Part shown: positions 23,503-24,449 of the stretch, piece after piece
Numbering within the stretch: the first letter of the stretch is position 1
Layout: each line of letters starts with the position of its first letter
NCBI GenBank assembly: GCA_023663505.1
Contig: JAMPHH010000051.1
Span: 1 to 24,449, forward strand
DNA: 24,449 bases
Direction: 5' to 3'
Source: Muribaculum sp.
GTDB lineage: Bacteria > Bacillota > Clostridia > Lachnospirales > Lachnospiraceae
Program-made: the position numbers and the translations under genes
The notes under the pieces: generated by a model
Database searches by the model: none
Seen by the model: the letters and a program-made list of their open reading frames with translations, nothing else
What the model was told of the DNA's origin: nothing

Positions 23503-23530
23503 CATAAAAGAAAAGCCTGTTGCCCGGCTT
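23503..23530 (-). terminator. Weak terminator after the HNH gene
   Basis: AAGCC (23513-23517) and GGCTT (23526-23530) form a 5-bp stem with an 8-nt loop, followed on the minus strand by TTCTTTT. It lies 39 bp after the HNH gene stop and before the DUF3791 start. Confidence 0.4.
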
Positions 23531-23568
23531 CTCTCCAAAAGGTTTGCAAATCATACCTCCGCTTCGCC

Positions 23569-24449
23569 TCAAATCATTTTTTCAAGATCCCTGCTTAACT
23601 TTGTGAATATAACATTGTAAGGGTAAAATCCATTTTGAGGAAAAGTATCTTTCAGACGATTTTTAGCGCTCGTATTAATTTTTACAAGCTCATCAATTAC
23701 CAGTGAATCCAAAAACTGTACCTTTTTTTCTATAATATCTTTTTTACAGTTCAAAGACATTTCAAAATAGCTTTCATAGCACTTCATCCCGCATGCAATC
23801 TGAATGCCTTCAAACCCGGTACGTTTTATAAAATAATTCCGATAAGTGTTCAATGTCACACAGTCATCAAGAAAATTTTCGGTGTCCTCCACTGTGGGGA
23901 CATCATTAATGATAACTGTAAAAGTATAAATCCGCTTCCGCTGTCCGCCCCACATATAATAACCATTTAGATAGTCTTTGCTATTATCCTCAACAAAAAT
24001 ACTTTCTGTTGAAAATAATTCAAACAGAAATTTTTCAAACCTTTCAAGAAGTTGATCGGATTCATTGGACATTTCGATTCTAATCTTGACATATCCGGCA
24101 AAGACATTCTTGTTGCGGGCCTTGCATCGCTTCCAGCATCCAAGTCCTTGCGCTGCGTCTAAAAAATTTACAGCCTCATCATCTTCCGTTTTCTGTTCAG
24201 CACCCCTCGCAATGATTTCGTAATGGTTCTGCCGTTTTTGAATCTCAAACCCTTTCCCATTAGCATTAAAACACGGAAATCGGTCCGCCTTCTCATCATT
24301 GGTCAGAATATGACAGCAAATCAGGTTATAATCTGCTGTTTTTCCACCTCTTGATTGTGGCAAAATATGATCGACGTTCCAACCGTAATCACTGTTCCTG
24401 TCATTGTAAGCCGCCCTCGCAATCTCACGACCGGAAAAATCAGTTGCTT
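23569..24449 (-). CDS. HNH-endonuclease-domain protein (5' end outside window)
   Basis: The frame is open to the right edge, so the N-terminus is missing; 292 residues are visible. Close to the edge it reads GWNVDHILPQSRGGKTADYN, then LICCHILTNDEKADRFP: the Asp-His, Asn and His of an HNH motif followed by the NxxKAD-type tail, as in HNH nucleases of mobile elements and defence genes. The rest (about 90-290) is a Lys/Glu-rich, AT-rich region of unknown fold, with Trp-Gly and aromatic patches. It ends just before a weak terminator. It may be a defence nuclease or a selfish element gene; the partner genes lie outside the window. Confidence 0.7.
   Translation of the reverse strand, partial: ATDFSGREIARAAYNDRNSDYGWNVDHILPQSRGGKTADYNLICCHILTNDEKADRFPCFNANGKGFEIQKRQNHYEIIARGAEQKTEDDEAVNFLDAAQGLGCWKRCKARNKNVFAGYVKIRIEMSNESDQLLERFEKFLFELFSTESIFVEDNSKDYLNGYYMWGGQRKRIYTFTVIINDVPTVEDTENFLDDCVTLNTYRNYFIKRTGFEGIQIACGMKCYESYFEMSLNCKKDIIEKKVQFLDSLVIDELVKINTSAKNRLKDTFPQNGFYPYNVIFTKLSRDLEKMI

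Overview
The window looks like part of a chromosome from a butyrate-forming, low-to-mid GC clostridium, most likely a Lachnospiraceae member. The main evidence is a complete crotonyl-/butyryl-CoA operon in the order thl-crt-hbd-bcd-etfB-etfA. Strong GGAGG-type ribosome binding sites, LytTR/GHKL two-component genes, and DUF3791/DUF3990 genes support the same view. Nearly everything is on the minus strand; only the DUF305 gene and the aldolase-like gene read on the plus strand. No rRNA, tRNA, CRISPR array or transposase was recognised.

Region 1 (1-7316, read right to left) is a signalling and lipoprotein locus. An AgrC-like GHKL histidine kinase is followed by a LytTR response regulator and a terminator, then by a run of secreted lipoprotein genes. 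These are a 390-residue lipoprotein, a badly decayed solute-binding-like lipoprotein pseudogene, a small lipoprotein with a Thr/Pro-rich linker, and a large intact paralogue of the pseudogene that runs off the left edge. A pair of ACGT-core repeats spaced 21 bp sits just upstream of an extended -10, which suggests the LytTR regulator controls the lipoproteins. A duplicated leader with a short palindrome precedes two of the lipoprotein genes. No agrB or agrD is visible.

Region 2 (7317-13955) holds a duplicated-domain DUF305 protein, a DRE-TIM/HMG-CoA-lyase-like aldolase, a GGDEF-PilZ pair (c-di-GMP synthesis and sensing), a possible 17-residue peptide gene with its own promoter, and an overlapping pair encoding a cysteine-cluster (YkgJ-type) protein and a formate/nitrite transporter.

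Region 3 (13956-20100) is the butyrate pathway operon: thiolase, crotonase, 3-hydroxybutyryl-CoA dehydrogenase, and the electron-bifurcating Bcd-EtfBA complex. Its promoter is bracketed by two close matches to the Rex (NADH-sensing repressor) operator. A clear terminator follows etfA.

Region 4 (20111-24449) has an FUSC-type membrane protein and a REC-HD-GYP c-di-GMP phosphodiesterase. Next comes a 5'-truncated M23 peptidase remnant that abruptly meets an AT-richer accessory segment. That segment holds a tightly overlapping DUF3791/DUF3990/small-protein operon, resembling a toxin-antitoxin module, and a partial HNH-nuclease-domain gene at the right edge.

A 72-bp intergenic repeat with a palindromic head occurs five times at three separate loci (7.4, 13.8 and 20.7 kb). 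Two of the loci are tandem pairs with exactly the same 72-bp period.
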